From positions 1-14,194 of the forward strand of contig CARXKP010000021.1 in NCBI GenBank assembly GCA_949096025.1: DNA of 14,194 nt. The letters run 5' to 3'. The stretch's first letter is position 1, and every line of letters starts with the position of its first letter. Position numbers and translations under genes: made by a program. Below the pieces are notes generated by a model, which saw nothing but the letters and a program-made list of their open reading frames with translations, searched no databases and was not told the DNA's origin. Positions 7,073 through 13,511 of the stretch are shown here, piece after piece. This DNA is from an uncultured Eubacteriales bacterium (GTDB taxonomy: Bacteria; Bacillota; Clostridia; Christensenellales; UBA1242).

Positions 7073-7155
7073 TTATAGAATATTAAATAAAAGAGTGCAA
7101 AACAGACAACCGCAAAAAATTATAATAAGGGTGATAAGAGATATATTTCTATAAT

Positions 7156-7572
7156 TCATAATCTACCTCTATCATCAAAATGTTCATCAAATAGGCTTGT
7201 AGGTCTTTGTGGGTCTTCTTCATAGTCATCATTAACATCAATATTAATTTCATCAAAATTGTCCTTTCCGCTTTCTACATTGTAGGCAGGGGAAAGGTCT
7301 TCTTTTTCTTTGTCCTTATGTCCCATTTTTTTTAGTTTTTCAATGGCATCTTTCTTGTTCCGTCTTGATAGAACATTAAGAGTTCCTTTACCTTTAATAA
7401 GTTTAAATATAAGTACAGCACTAGAAGCACCTATTATTATATAGACAATTCGAGATAACACACTTGCTTGATAGCCAAATATTCCAGCCACAAAGTCATA
7501 TTGAAGTAGTCCTATCATAAGCCAATTTACACTACCTATAAGGGTAAGTAAAAAAGAAATAATAGTAAGCAT
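7156..7572 (-). CDS. DUF378 (YuzA-like) membrane protein with acidic C-terminal tail
   Basis: A 138-residue protein. Residues 1-60 hold two hydrophobic helices carrying the DUF378 signature (GSVNWLMIGLLQYDFVAGIFG begins at 13; SRIVYIIIGAS at 40-50). Known family members such as YuzA are small two-helix membrane proteins of unknown function and are barely longer than this domain. Here about 75 residues are added: a basic stretch at 57-90 (SRRNKKDAIEKLKK), then an acidic, disordered-looking tail ending in SLFDEHFDDRGRL. The start at 7572 is chosen because GGAGGA (7582-7577) precedes it with ideal spacing. The longer frame from 7602 has no ribosome binding site. It is convergent with rlmH and divergent from greA. 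I could not identify its promoter with confidence. Confidence 0.88.
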   Translation of the reverse strand: MLTIISFLLTLIGSVNWLMIGLLQYDFVAGIFGYQASVLSRIVYIIIGASSAVLIFKLIKGKGTLNVLSRRNKKDAIEKLKKMGHKDKEKEDLSPAYNVESGKDNFDEINIDVNDDYEEDPQRPTSLFDEHFDDRGRL

Positions 7573-7636
7573 ATATTCCTCCGATAAAAATATCTTTTGC
7601 AAAACCCTAAAAAAAATTCAAATATATTAAATTTAG

Positions 7637-7665
7637 TTGACTTTTTTCTAATTTTTGAATATACT
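7637..7665 (+). promoter_or_regulatory. strong sigma-A promoter of greA
   Basis: TTGACT (7637-7642), a 17-base spacer and TATACT (7660-7665) differ from consensus by one base each. Transcription should start near 7672, giving an 85-base leader before greA. Confidence 0.8.
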
Positions 7666-7696
7666 ATAAAAGGAAATTAAAGAAATGGGAAAATAT

Positions 7697-7730
7697 TGCT
7701 TCGTCATAGTTATTGACAAGTGATTTTTTT
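7697..7730 (+). promoter_or_regulatory. attenuator-like hairpin plus T7 in the greA leader
   Basis: Within the leader, CTT-(C)-GTCA (7699-7706) pairs with TGACAAG (7714-7720) around a 7-base loop with one bulged C. It is followed by GA and seven Ts (7724-7730). This has the form of a weak intrinsic terminator located between the promoter and the gene. A further 7-base pairing, GGAAATT (7672-7678) with AATTTCC (7732-7738), would enclose the element. Confidence 0.4.
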
Positions 7731-7756
7731 AAATTTCCAATAAAGGAGAGTTTAGT

Positions 7757-8227
7757 ATGACACATTTTTTAACCGCAGAAGGAAAAAAGCAATTAGAAGA
7801 AAAATTAAATTATTATAAAGCAACAAGAAGAGGTGAGGCAAGCGAAAAAATTGCTATAGCAAGAGAATTTGGTGACCTCTCTGAAAACTCTGAATATGAT
7901 GCAGCAAAAGAAGAACAAGCACAAATTGAGGCAGAAATAAGAGAGATGGAAGATATCCTTTTAAACTGCAAAATTATAGATAAACCAACAAATGAAGGTG
8001 AGGTAAGTATTGGCTCAACTGTTACAGTTTATGATGAAGAATTTGATGAAAACTTGGTACTTCAAATTTTAGGTTCAACTGAAAGCAACCCTGCAAAAGG
8101 AATAATTAGCAACAATTCACCAGTAGGTTCTGCCCTTATAGGTAAGAAGATTGGGGAAAGAGTGACAATTAAATTGGACAGTGGAGATATTACTTACAAA
8201 ATAGTTGATGTAAAACACAATTTTTAG
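7757..8227 (+). CDS. greA: transcript cleavage factor GreA
   Basis: A 156-residue transcription elongation factor of standard length. The N-terminal coiled coil (about 1-75) carries the tip motif GDLSENSEYDAAKEEQ at 39-54, with the acidic residues Asp40 and Glu43. These reach through the RNA polymerase secondary channel and promote endonucleolytic cleavage of backtracked RNA. The C-terminal FKBP-like domain contains GSTVTVYDEEFDE, GIISNNSPVGSALIGKK and a GERVTIK strand, all typical. GGAG precedes the ATG at 7757. The gene has its own promoter, an 85-base leader with a possible attenuator, and its own terminator, so it appears monocistronic. In many Clostridia and Bacilli greA lies in the same neighbourhood as the trmR-type methyltransferase found here further right. 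Confidence 0.98.
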   Translation: MTHFLTAEGKKQLEEKLNYYKATRRGEASEKIAIAREFGDLSENSEYDAAKEEQAQIEAEIREMEDILLNCKIIDKPTNEGEVSIGSTVTVYDEEFDENLVLQILGSTESNPAKGIISNNSPVGSALIGKKIGERVTIKLDSGDITYKIVDVKHNF

Positions 8228-8238
8228 AATATAAATTT

Positions 8239-8276
8239 ACAAATTTGACAAGATTTTTCTTGCCAAATTTGTTTTT
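8239..8276 (+). terminator. greA intrinsic terminator
   Basis: ACAAATTTG (8239-8247) pairs with CAAATTTGT (8264-8272), and the inner CAAG (8249-8252) pairs with CTTG (8259-8262) across one A-C mismatch. A short T tract follows (8273-8276). Confidence 0.85.
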
Positions 8277-8288
8277 ATGTAGTAAAAT
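8261..8288 (+). promoter_or_regulatory. candidate promoter for the polytopic membrane protein
   Basis: TTGCCA (8261-8266), a 16-base spacer and TAAAAT (8283-8288) form a reasonable promoter whose -35 box lies in the 3' arm of the greA terminator. The leader would be about 50 bases. Confidence 0.4.
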
Positions 8289-8345
8289 ATTATCAAGTTA
8301 GAATATTTAGTCAAACTTAATAGATGGACAGTAGGCAAATAAATT

Positions 8346-9272
8346 ATGATGTTTAAAAATTCTTGTAGACTTTTATGTGCAAACTTTGCTGAGGTATGGA
8401 AACTTCTTGTTTACCATATTTTGTCTTTTGCTCTTTGTGTAGGTCTTTTGGCAATTTTTTATAAAAACTATTTTGATTATAGTGCTCTTGCAAGTGAAAA
8501 AGCAGGACTTAATGAGGTTTGGGAAACGGGAACTCTTTATGGTGCTTCATTTGCAAATGCTTTGACAGTTATTGCCAATTATATGGTTTACTTTTTACAA
8601 TTTATGTTTAAGGGTAATGTAGGCATCGCTATTTACTTTTGTATAATTATTTTCTTGCTTATGCCAATTCTATTAAACATAGGCAAAATTGTAACTTGTG
8701 AACTTATGTATGGTTATATGTCTGCTTGCCAAAAACAAAGTTTTACCGGCACATTTCTAAAAACACTTAAATCAAGTTTAGCCTATGCTAGTGTCAAGGC
8801 ACTGTATGCTTTGCCTTTCAACTTTATAATACTCCTTTCAATGTGGGGAATTACTCGTGTTAATAATAATGTTTTTGATCATCTCTTGCCATTTATATTT
8901 GTTATAATTGCAGCACTTCTTATGGCAATTAAGGAATTATTTAATGCTGGTTGGGCTCCTGCAAAGGTGGTTTATGACCATAATATTCTTTCATCATATA
9001 CAATTGGTATGAGAGTTGTTCTAAGAAGAGGGGCAAGAGTTTACTCATCAGCACTTATTGTATATGTGCTTTCAGTAGTACTTTCAATGGTACTTGGGCT
9101 TTACGCAATCATTATTTTGCTTCCAGTAGTACCTGCTTTTATGCACATTTTAGAAATGGTTTGTTTCTTTTCAAGTCAGGGAATGAGATTTTATGTTGAT
9201 AATGATACTATTCTTTCTCCAAAAAGACTTGAAGAAGTTGATAAAATTGAAGACGCAAAATATATAATTTAA
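8346..9272 (+). CDS. unrecognised polytopic membrane protein
   Basis: I do not recognise this 308-residue protein. Hydrophobic segments lie at about 18-39, 75-89, 92-112, 153-170, 177-197 and 232-270, the last long enough for two helices, giving six or seven membrane passes. The N terminus (FKNSCRLLCANFAEVWKLL) and the loop at 213-231 ending in RVVLRRGARVYSS are positively charged, suggesting a cytoplasmic location. The C terminus is polar and charged (SPKRLEEVDKIEDAK). No transporter signature, catalytic motif or Cys cluster is evident. The overall pattern is reminiscent of DUF-type bacillotal membrane proteins with internally similar halves, but I cannot name one. Two adjacent ATG codons (8346, 8349) follow only a weak GTAGGC-like site, so the start is moderately certain. 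It stands alone between greA and rnj. Confidence 0.8.
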   Translation: MMFKNSCRLLCANFAEVWKLLVYHILSFALCVGLLAIFYKNYFDYSALASEKAGLNEVWETGTLYGASFANALTVIANYMVYFLQFMFKGNVGIAIYFCIIIFLLMPILLNIGKIVTCELMYGYMSACQKQSFTGTFLKTLKSSLAYASVKALYALPFNFIILLSMWGITRVNNNVFDHLLPFIFVIIAALLMAIKELFNAGWAPAKVVYDHNILSSYTIGMRVVLRRGARVYSSALIVYVLSVVLSMVLGLYAIIILLPVVPAFMHILEMVCFFSSQGMRFYVDNDTILSPKRLEEVDKIEDAKYII

Positions 9273-9319
9273 TTAAATAGTTTTGCTGTGCGTTTTAAGG
9301 CACCATTTTTTATTGAATT

Positions 9320-9349
9320 TTGCAAGGCGTTTTAGCCAAGTATTATATT
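9320..9349 (+). promoter_or_regulatory. candidate rnj promoter
   Basis: TTGCAA (9320-9325), an 18-base spacer and TATATT (9344-9349) lie 70 bases before the rnj start. The region 9273-9319 before it holds an imperfect hairpin (GTGC / GCAC, 9288-9302) followed by six Ts. That hairpin could end the upstream gene. Confidence 0.35.
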
Positions 9350-9362
9350 AAAGTAGATGATT

Positions 9363-9387
9363 AAATCATTTTTTTGATGATTTTTTT
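9363..9387 (+). terminator. AT-rich hairpin plus T7 ahead of rnj (terminator or leader attenuator)
   Basis: AAATCAT (9363-9369) pairs with ATGATTT (9377-9383) around a T-rich loop and runs into seven Ts (9381-9387). It could be a weak terminator of the membrane-protein gene. It also lies downstream of the best rnj promoter candidate, so it could act within the rnj leader. Confidence 0.4.
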
Positions 9388-9420
9388 GTGATAAAAATTT
9401 AAAAATAAAAAGGAGAATAT

Positions 9421-11079
9421 ATGAATAATAACAAACTAAAAGTTACTTTTTTAGGCGGTGTTGGTGAGATTGGTAAGAATATGACTGCGCTTGAGTATAA
9501 TAATGAAATTATCATTATTGATGCTGGTCTTACTTTTCCAGATGATGACCTGCCTGGCATAGATATAGTTATACCAGATATGACATATCTTATTGAGAAT
9601 AAAGATAAAGTAAAAGCTTTATTCTTGACACACGGTCACGAGGACCATATAGGAGCAGTACCATTTTTACTTGAACAGATACAAGTGCCAGTTTATGGAA
9701 CAAGACTTACTCTTGCCCTTGTTGAAAATAAGATGAAAGAGCATCCAAAAGTTAAGTTTAAAGGTGTTGCGGTAAAGCCAAGAAATGTGCTTAAAATGGG
9801 GAATTTTATTATTGAATTTATTAAAGTAAGCCATTCTATTGCAGGCTCACTTGCTTTGTCAATCACAACTCCTGCAGGAACAGTTGTTCATACTGGTGAC
9901 TTTAAGATTGACTATGAGCCACTTGACGGAGAGATGACTGACCTTCCTAGACTTGGCGAAATAGGAAGAAAAGGTGTTCAATTATTACTTTGTGAAAGCA
10001 CAAATGTTTGCCGAAAGGGTTATTCAATGAGTGAAAAGTCTGTCGGTAGAACTCTTGATGATATAATTAAAAATCACGCAGATAATCGTATTATAGTTGC
10101 AACATTTGCCTCAAATATACACAGAATGCAACAGATACTTAGTATTGCTGAAAAATATAAAAGAAAGGTTGCATTTACCGGTAGAAGTATGGTAAATGTA
10201 AGCGAAGTTGCTCTAAAACTTGGTGAACTTAAATTTGACCGTGAAAATATTGTAGACCTTGAAAAAGTTGATAAGATGGATGATAAAGAAATTCTTATTA
10301 TGACAACTGGAAGTCAGGGTGAACCAATGAGTGCTCTTACCAGAATGGCAGCAGGCGAATTTAAAAGCCTAAAAATAAGAGAAAATGACCTTGTTATACT
10401 TTCAGCATCTCCAATTCCTGGAAATGAAAAGAATGTTTATAATGTTATCAATGCACTTTATAAACTCGGTGCGGATGTTATTTATGATGAACTTGCTGAA
10501 GTTCATACATCAGGTCACGCTTGCCAAGAGGAATTAAAACTTATGCACAGCCTTGTAAAACCAAAATTCTTTATGCCAGTTCACGGAGAATATAGACATC
10601 TTAAAACTCATAAAGAACTTGCTATGTCACTTGGAATGGAAGAACGCAATATCTTGCTTCCTAGCATAGGAATGCAGGTAGAAATATCACAAAATTCCAT
10701 TAAGGCAGCAGGGGTTGTTAAAGCAGGACAACGCCTCGTTGACGGTATAGGAATAGGTGATATGGATAGTAATGTACTGAGAGAGCGTAAACAACTCTCT
10801 GAAGATGGTATTTGCGTTGTATGTGTAAATATCAATAATGTTGCTGGTGAAATCCTTGGCGAACCATTTATTATTACTCGTGGTGTGGTTTATGCTGATG
10901 AACAAGAAAGTTTTGTTCAAGATGCAAAAGCTTGCATAATTGCATCTCTAAAAGAGGCAGATTTGCGTGGTGTTGACCCAACAATGATTAGAGCATCACT
11001 TCGTAGAAATATTTCAAACTTCATCTTTAGACGCACTAAGCGCCGTCCAATGATACTTACTATTGTTACTCTTGGATAG
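9421..11079 (+). CDS. rnj: ribonuclease J
   Basis: A 552-residue beta-CASP metallo-beta-lactamase ribonuclease, full length for the family (about 555). The N-terminal MBL domain has GGVGEIGKNM at 12-21 and the zinc motif HGHEDH at 71-76. The beta-CASP domain holds FASNIHRMQQ and GSQGEPMSAL. HTSGHA at 362-367 and PVHGEYRH with His388 complete the active site. A C-terminal domain of about 100 residues follows, ending in RRTKRRPMILTIVTLG. RNase J combines 5'-to-3' exonuclease and endonuclease activity and is a main enzyme of mRNA decay and rRNA maturation in Bacillota. Only one paralogue is in this window. AAGGAGAAT gives a strong ribosome binding site. The stop is 8 bases before the downstream methyltransferase ATG, so the two probably share a transcript. 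Confidence 0.98.
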   Translation: MNNNKLKVTFLGGVGEIGKNMTALEYNNEIIIIDAGLTFPDDDLPGIDIVIPDMTYLIENKDKVKALFLTHGHEDHIGAVPFLLEQIQVPVYGTRLTLALVENKMKEHPKVKFKGVAVKPRNVLKMGNFIIEFIKVSHSIAGSLALSITTPAGTVVHTGDFKIDYEPLDGEMTDLPRLGEIGRKGVQLLLCESTNVCRKGYSMSEKSVGRTLDDIIKNHADNRIIVATFASNIHRMQQILSIAEKYKRKVAFTGRSMVNVSEVALKLGELKFDRENIVDLEKVDKMDDKEILIMTTGSQGEPMSALTRMAAGEFKSLKIRENDLVILSASPIPGNEKNVYNVINALYKLGADVIYDELAEVHTSGHACQEELKLMHSLVKPKFFMPVHGEYRHLKTHKELAMSLGMEERNILLPSIGMQVEISQNSIKAAGVVKAGQRLVDGIGIGDMDSNVLRERKQLSEDGICVVCVNINNVAGEILGEPFIITRGVVYADEQESFVQDAKACIIASLKEADLRGVDPTMIRASLRRNISNFIFRRTKRRPMILTIVTLG

Positions 11080-11086
11080 GTATGCT

Positions 11087-11698
11087 ATGGAAATAACTCA
11101 AAAGATAGAAAAGTTAAAGAGTTTTGCAAGAGAAAATCATATTCCAATAGTTCGAAATCAAACAATTAAAAAGATTTGTGAGATTATAAGAGAAGAAGGA
11201 TATACAAATATTCTTGAAATAGGTACCGCGATAGGGTATTCAGGAATTATTATGTTAAATCAAAATCCTTTAATTAAACTTACGACTATTGAAAAGAATG
11301 AAAAGTGTATAATCGAAGCAAAGAATAATTTTAAAGATGTAGGCTTGTCCAGTAGAGTAAGACTGATAGAGGGTGACGCACAAGAAAAACTCGAAAAACT
11401 TAAAGAAGAAAATTGTAAATTTGACTTTATATTTTTAGATGGCCCTAAAGGACAATATTATAAATATCTGCCTAATTTGAAATGTATGCTTAGTGAAGGC
11501 GGAACTATTTTTACTGATAATATTCTATTAGGTGGTTTACTTCATAGTCCTGAAAAAGTTACTCATAAAAATAGAGCTATGTATAATAATATGAATAAAT
11601 TTTTATCTATGCTTAACTCAGATAGCGATTTTATAACAGAAATCTATGAAATAGATGATGGTTTTACAATTAGTAAATTGAAAAAATCAGCAGAATAA
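11087..11698 (+). CDS. trmR: class I SAM O-methyltransferase, probable tRNA 5-hydroxyuridine methyltransferase
   Basis: A 203-residue methyltransferase of the O-methyltransferase family 3 (catechol-OMT-like) fold. SAM-binding motif I is LEIGTAIGYS at 43-52. The acidic residue after beta-2 is Glu69 (TTIEKNEK), motif IV is FLDGPKG at 116-122, and TDNIL at 143-147 carries likely metal ligands. Size and motifs match Bacillus subtilis YrrM (TrmR), which methylates 5-hydroxyuridine at tRNA position 34 to give mo5U. Assignment to that subfamily rests on overall similarity and on a neighbourhood with rnj and greA, both often near trmR, so the symbol is tentative. The ATG at 11087 is chosen over a TTG at 11063 that would overlap rnj; GGATAGG is a weak but well-placed ribosome binding site. 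Its last codons and stop form one arm of the terminator. Confidence 0.82.
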   Translation: MEITQKIEKLKSFARENHIPIVRNQTIKKICEIIREEGYTNILEIGTAIGYSGIIMLNQNPLIKLTTIEKNEKCIIEAKNNFKDVGLSSRVRLIEGDAQEKLEKLKEENCKFDFIFLDGPKGQYYKYLPNLKCMLSEGGTIFTDNILLGGLLHSPEKVTHKNRAMYNNMNKFLSMLNSDSDFITEIYEIDDGFTISKLKKSAE

Positions 11699-11719
11699 CA
11701 AATTCTGTTGTTTTTTTTT
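11688..11719 (+). terminator. intrinsic terminator of the rnj-trmR unit
   Basis: CAGCAGAAT (11688-11696) pairs with ATTCTGTTG (11702-11710), a 9-bp stem with one G-U pair and a 5-base loop, followed by nine Ts (11711-11719). The methyltransferase stop codon (11696-11698) lies at the top of the stem. Confidence 0.93.
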
Positions 11720-11736
11720 GAAAAATTTGTTAAAAT
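11708..11736 (+). promoter_or_regulatory. candidate promoter of the PAP2-tsaE-tsaB operon
   Basis: TTGTTT (11708-11713), a 17-base spacer and TAAAAT (11731-11736) overlap the end of the terminator. Initiation would fall near 11743, only about 3 bases before the PAP2 ATG, so the mRNA would be nearly leaderless. Confidence 0.45.
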
Positions 11737-11745
11737 ATATATGTT

Positions 11746-12303
11746 ATGGGGTTTGAATATAATATTATAAAGTTTTTTCAATCAAATGCTACTACTGGCT
11801 GGATAACATTTTTTCAAATAGTCACATTACTTGGAAGTTATCTAGGTTTTTTATTAACCTTTATATTAGTATTTTTAAAGGACAGGAAATTAAGTCTTGC
11901 ACTTTTAATGACCTTTATAATTGGTTCGGTTGTCAATTTTTTATTAAAGTTAATAATTAGAAGGGATAGGCCATTTGTTAGCTACGATGATATATTAAAT
12001 TATGGAAATGAAACAGGCTATAGTATGCCTTCTGGTCATAGTTTGTGTGCTGGAATATTTGCAACATATCTAATTTATACTTTGTTTGTGGTAAGAAAAG
12101 ATTGGTGGACAAGATTGCTTGGTACATTCGCTTTAACTTTATTTCCAATGCTAATAGCTCTATCAAGAATGGTACTCGGTGCTCATTATTTTACAGATAC
12201 CTTATTAGGATTAAGTCTAGGAATTATATTTGCAGTATTTTCAATATTATTATATAGATTTATTATGAAAAAATATGGATATAAATTAAAGAATTTTATG
12301 TGA
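11746..12303 (+). CDS. PAP2-family membrane phosphatase
   Basis: A 185-residue phosphatidic acid phosphatase type 2 protein. The three-part catalytic signature is complete: KLIIRRDRP at 68-76 (K-x6-RP), PSGH at 95-98, and S140-R141 with His147 and Asp151 in the S-R-x5-H-x3-D motif. Hydrophobic segments lie at about 20-45, 50-71, 100-116, 123-145 and 152-173. The active site would face outside, in line with dephosphorylation of a lipid phosphate such as undecaprenyl pyrophosphate (BcrC-like), phosphatidate or phosphatidylglycerophosphate; which of these is not decided by sequence. No Shine-Dalgarno sequence precedes the ATG, which sits just after the predicted transcription start. tsaE follows 13 bases after the stop with its own good ribosome binding site. 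Confidence 0.94.
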   Translation: MGFEYNIIKFFQSNATTGWITFFQIVTLLGSYLGFLLTFILVFLKDRKLSLALLMTFIIGSVVNFLLKLIIRRDRPFVSYDDILNYGNETGYSMPSGHSLCAGIFATYLIYTLFVVRKDWWTRLLGTFALTLFPMLIALSRMVLGAHYFTDTLLGLSLGIIFAVFSILLYRFIMKKYGYKLKNFM

Positions 12304-12316
12304 ATTAGGAGAAAAT

Positions 12317-12766
12317 ATGGAAAACATATTGTCAATAGTTACAAAAAGTGAAAATGAAACAATGCTTGTGGGAGAAAAACTTGCAAAGTCAGTTGGCAAA
12401 GGCGTTGTTTTTACATTAGTTGGTGATTTAGGTAGTGGAAAAACACATTTTGTAAAAGGGTTTGTTAAGGGACTTGGGTCAACCGAACTTGTTACAAGTC
12501 CAACATTTACTCTATTAAATGTTTATGAAAATGGAAGAGTTCCAGTTTATCATTTTGATATGTATAGACTTGAAAATCTGTCAGAAGCACAGGAACTAGG
12601 CTTTGATGAATATTTTGATTTAAAATCGCTAGATGGAATTGTGCTAGTTGAATGGCCTGAAAAAGTTAAGGGCTTAATTAAATGCCCACACATTCAAATT
12701 AGTATAACTAGGCAGGGTGATAATGATAGAAAGATCATAGTTTCAAGTATGGGAGGCGGAGAATGA
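12317..12766 (+). CDS. tsaE: tRNA t6A threonylcarbamoyltransferase complex ATPase TsaE
   Basis: A 149-residue P-loop ATPase required for bacterial t6A37 synthesis with TsaB and TsaD. Walker A is GDLGSGKT at 36-43. The family blocks SPTFTLLNVY at 61-70, HFDMYRL at 79-85 and VEWPE at 111-115 are all present. TsaE binds the TsaB-TsaD dimer and its ATP hydrolysis resets the complex between catalytic rounds. Length is typical. TTAGGAGAAA precedes the ATG. The stop overlaps the tsaB start as ATGA, giving tight coupling to its partner. tsaD is not in the window. Confidence 0.97.
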   Translation: MENILSIVTKSENETMLVGEKLAKSVGKGVVFTLVGDLGSGKTHFVKGFVKGLGSTELVTSPTFTLLNVYENGRVPVYHFDMYRLENLSEAQELGFDEYFDLKSLDGIVLVEWPEKVKGLIKCPHIQISITRQGDNDRKIIVSSMGGGE

Positions 12767-13422
12767 TAGCAATTTCTACTGCTTTTAAAAAGGCTCTTAT
12801 TGGAGTAAATGTTGAAGGTAAATTTGGCTATAAAGAATTAGATTCAAATTGTAAGCACTCTGAGAATATTCTTCCAAAACTCAATGAGATTTTGGAGCAA
12901 TTAAATGTAGAATTAAAAGATAATGATAGTTATGCAGTAGTTATTGGACCTGGTTCATTTACAGGGCTAAGAATAGGCATTTCTCTTATTAAAGGATTTC
13001 TTGCAGGTGGCGGTAATAAAAATATTGTTGCATTAACTACCAATGAACTGATGGCATATACATACCTTAAAGAAAGTGTTGAAAATGAGGAATTTTATAC
13101 AGTAATTGATGCTTTAAGCGGACTATATTTTATTTGTCAGTTTTCAAAAGACGGTGAAAAGATTGGAAAGGAGAGAATGGTTCAAAGGGATGAACTTGAA
13201 AATCTCCCAGGAAAGAAAATCGGCTTAAAGGAAGAGGAGATTGCGGGAGTTGACGATTATATTGATATACCTGCAGAGTATTTACTCGAACTAGCTTTGC
13301 TTAAGCAAAAAAAAGGTGAGTTTATAAGCCCAGAATTACTAGCACCATTGTATTTAAGGAAAAGTCAAGCGGAAACTAATTTGGAAGATGCTGAAAATTT
13401 TAAAAAAAATAAAAATTTTTAA
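12763..13422 (+). CDS. tsaB: tRNA t6A threonylcarbamoyltransferase complex scaffold TsaB
   Basis: A 219-residue ASKHA-fold protein, marked by GPGSFTGLRIG at 62-72, the hallmark of TsaB. It dimerises with TsaD and supports transfer of threonylcarbamoyl to A37 of ANN-decoding tRNAs. The N terminus reads MIAISTAFKKALIGV, where most TsaB proteins have a D-T-S/A motif in the first strand. Since TsaB is a non-catalytic partner, this change need not impair it. C-terminal features PEYLLEL-like and LAPLYLRKSQAE at 193-204 are as expected. It overlaps tsaE by 4 bases. In many Bacillota tsaB is followed by rimI and tsaD; here the next gene is unrelated and has its own promoter. The gene ends in an A/T-homopolymer stretch without a GC-containing terminator. 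Confidence 0.95.
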   Translation: MIAISTAFKKALIGVNVEGKFGYKELDSNCKHSENILPKLNEILEQLNVELKDNDSYAVVIGPGSFTGLRIGISLIKGFLAGGGNKNIVALTTNELMAYTYLKESVENEEFYTVIDALSGLYFICQFSKDGEKIGKERMVQRDELENLPGKKIGLKEEEIAGVDDYIDIPAEYLLELALLKQKKGEFISPELLAPLYLRKSQAETNLEDAENFKKNKNF

Positions 13423-13430
13423 AAAAATAA

Positions 13431-13459
13431 TAGACATTTTATAAAGACAATAGTATAAT
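13431..13459 (+). promoter_or_regulatory. strong sigma-A promoter for the acidic zinc protein
   Basis: TAGACA (13431-13436), a 17-base spacer and a perfect TATAAT (13454-13459) predict initiation near 13466, with a leader of about 45 bases ending in AAGGAGAAA before the ATG at 13512. Confidence 0.85.
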
Positions 13460-13511
13460 GTGATAGAAACAATTAAATATAAAAGGATTAAATTAGAAGT
13501 AAGGAGAAAAT

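Noticed and set aside
7072..7155. Inverted repeat ATTATAGAA / TTCTATAAT between rlmH and the DUF378 gene as a terminator or recombination site
   Set aside because: Only 9 bases pair, all but one A-T, across a loop of about 66 bases and without a T tract. Chance in AT-rich DNA is a sufficient explanation.
7713..7741. TTGACA at 7713 as a second greA promoter
   Set aside because: No acceptable -10 box lies at 15-19 bases downstream. The bases are better explained by the leader hairpin.
9288..9342. Near-repeats GCGTTTTAaGGCA and GCGTTTTAGCCA before rnj as a riboswitch or attachment site
   Set aside because: They are too short and imperfect. No conserved aptamer pattern could be recognised.
12045..12257. 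Short plus-strand ORF inside the PAP2 gene
   Set aside because: It is in a shadow frame of a complete PAP2 phosphatase with all catalytic motifs, and has no ribosome binding site.
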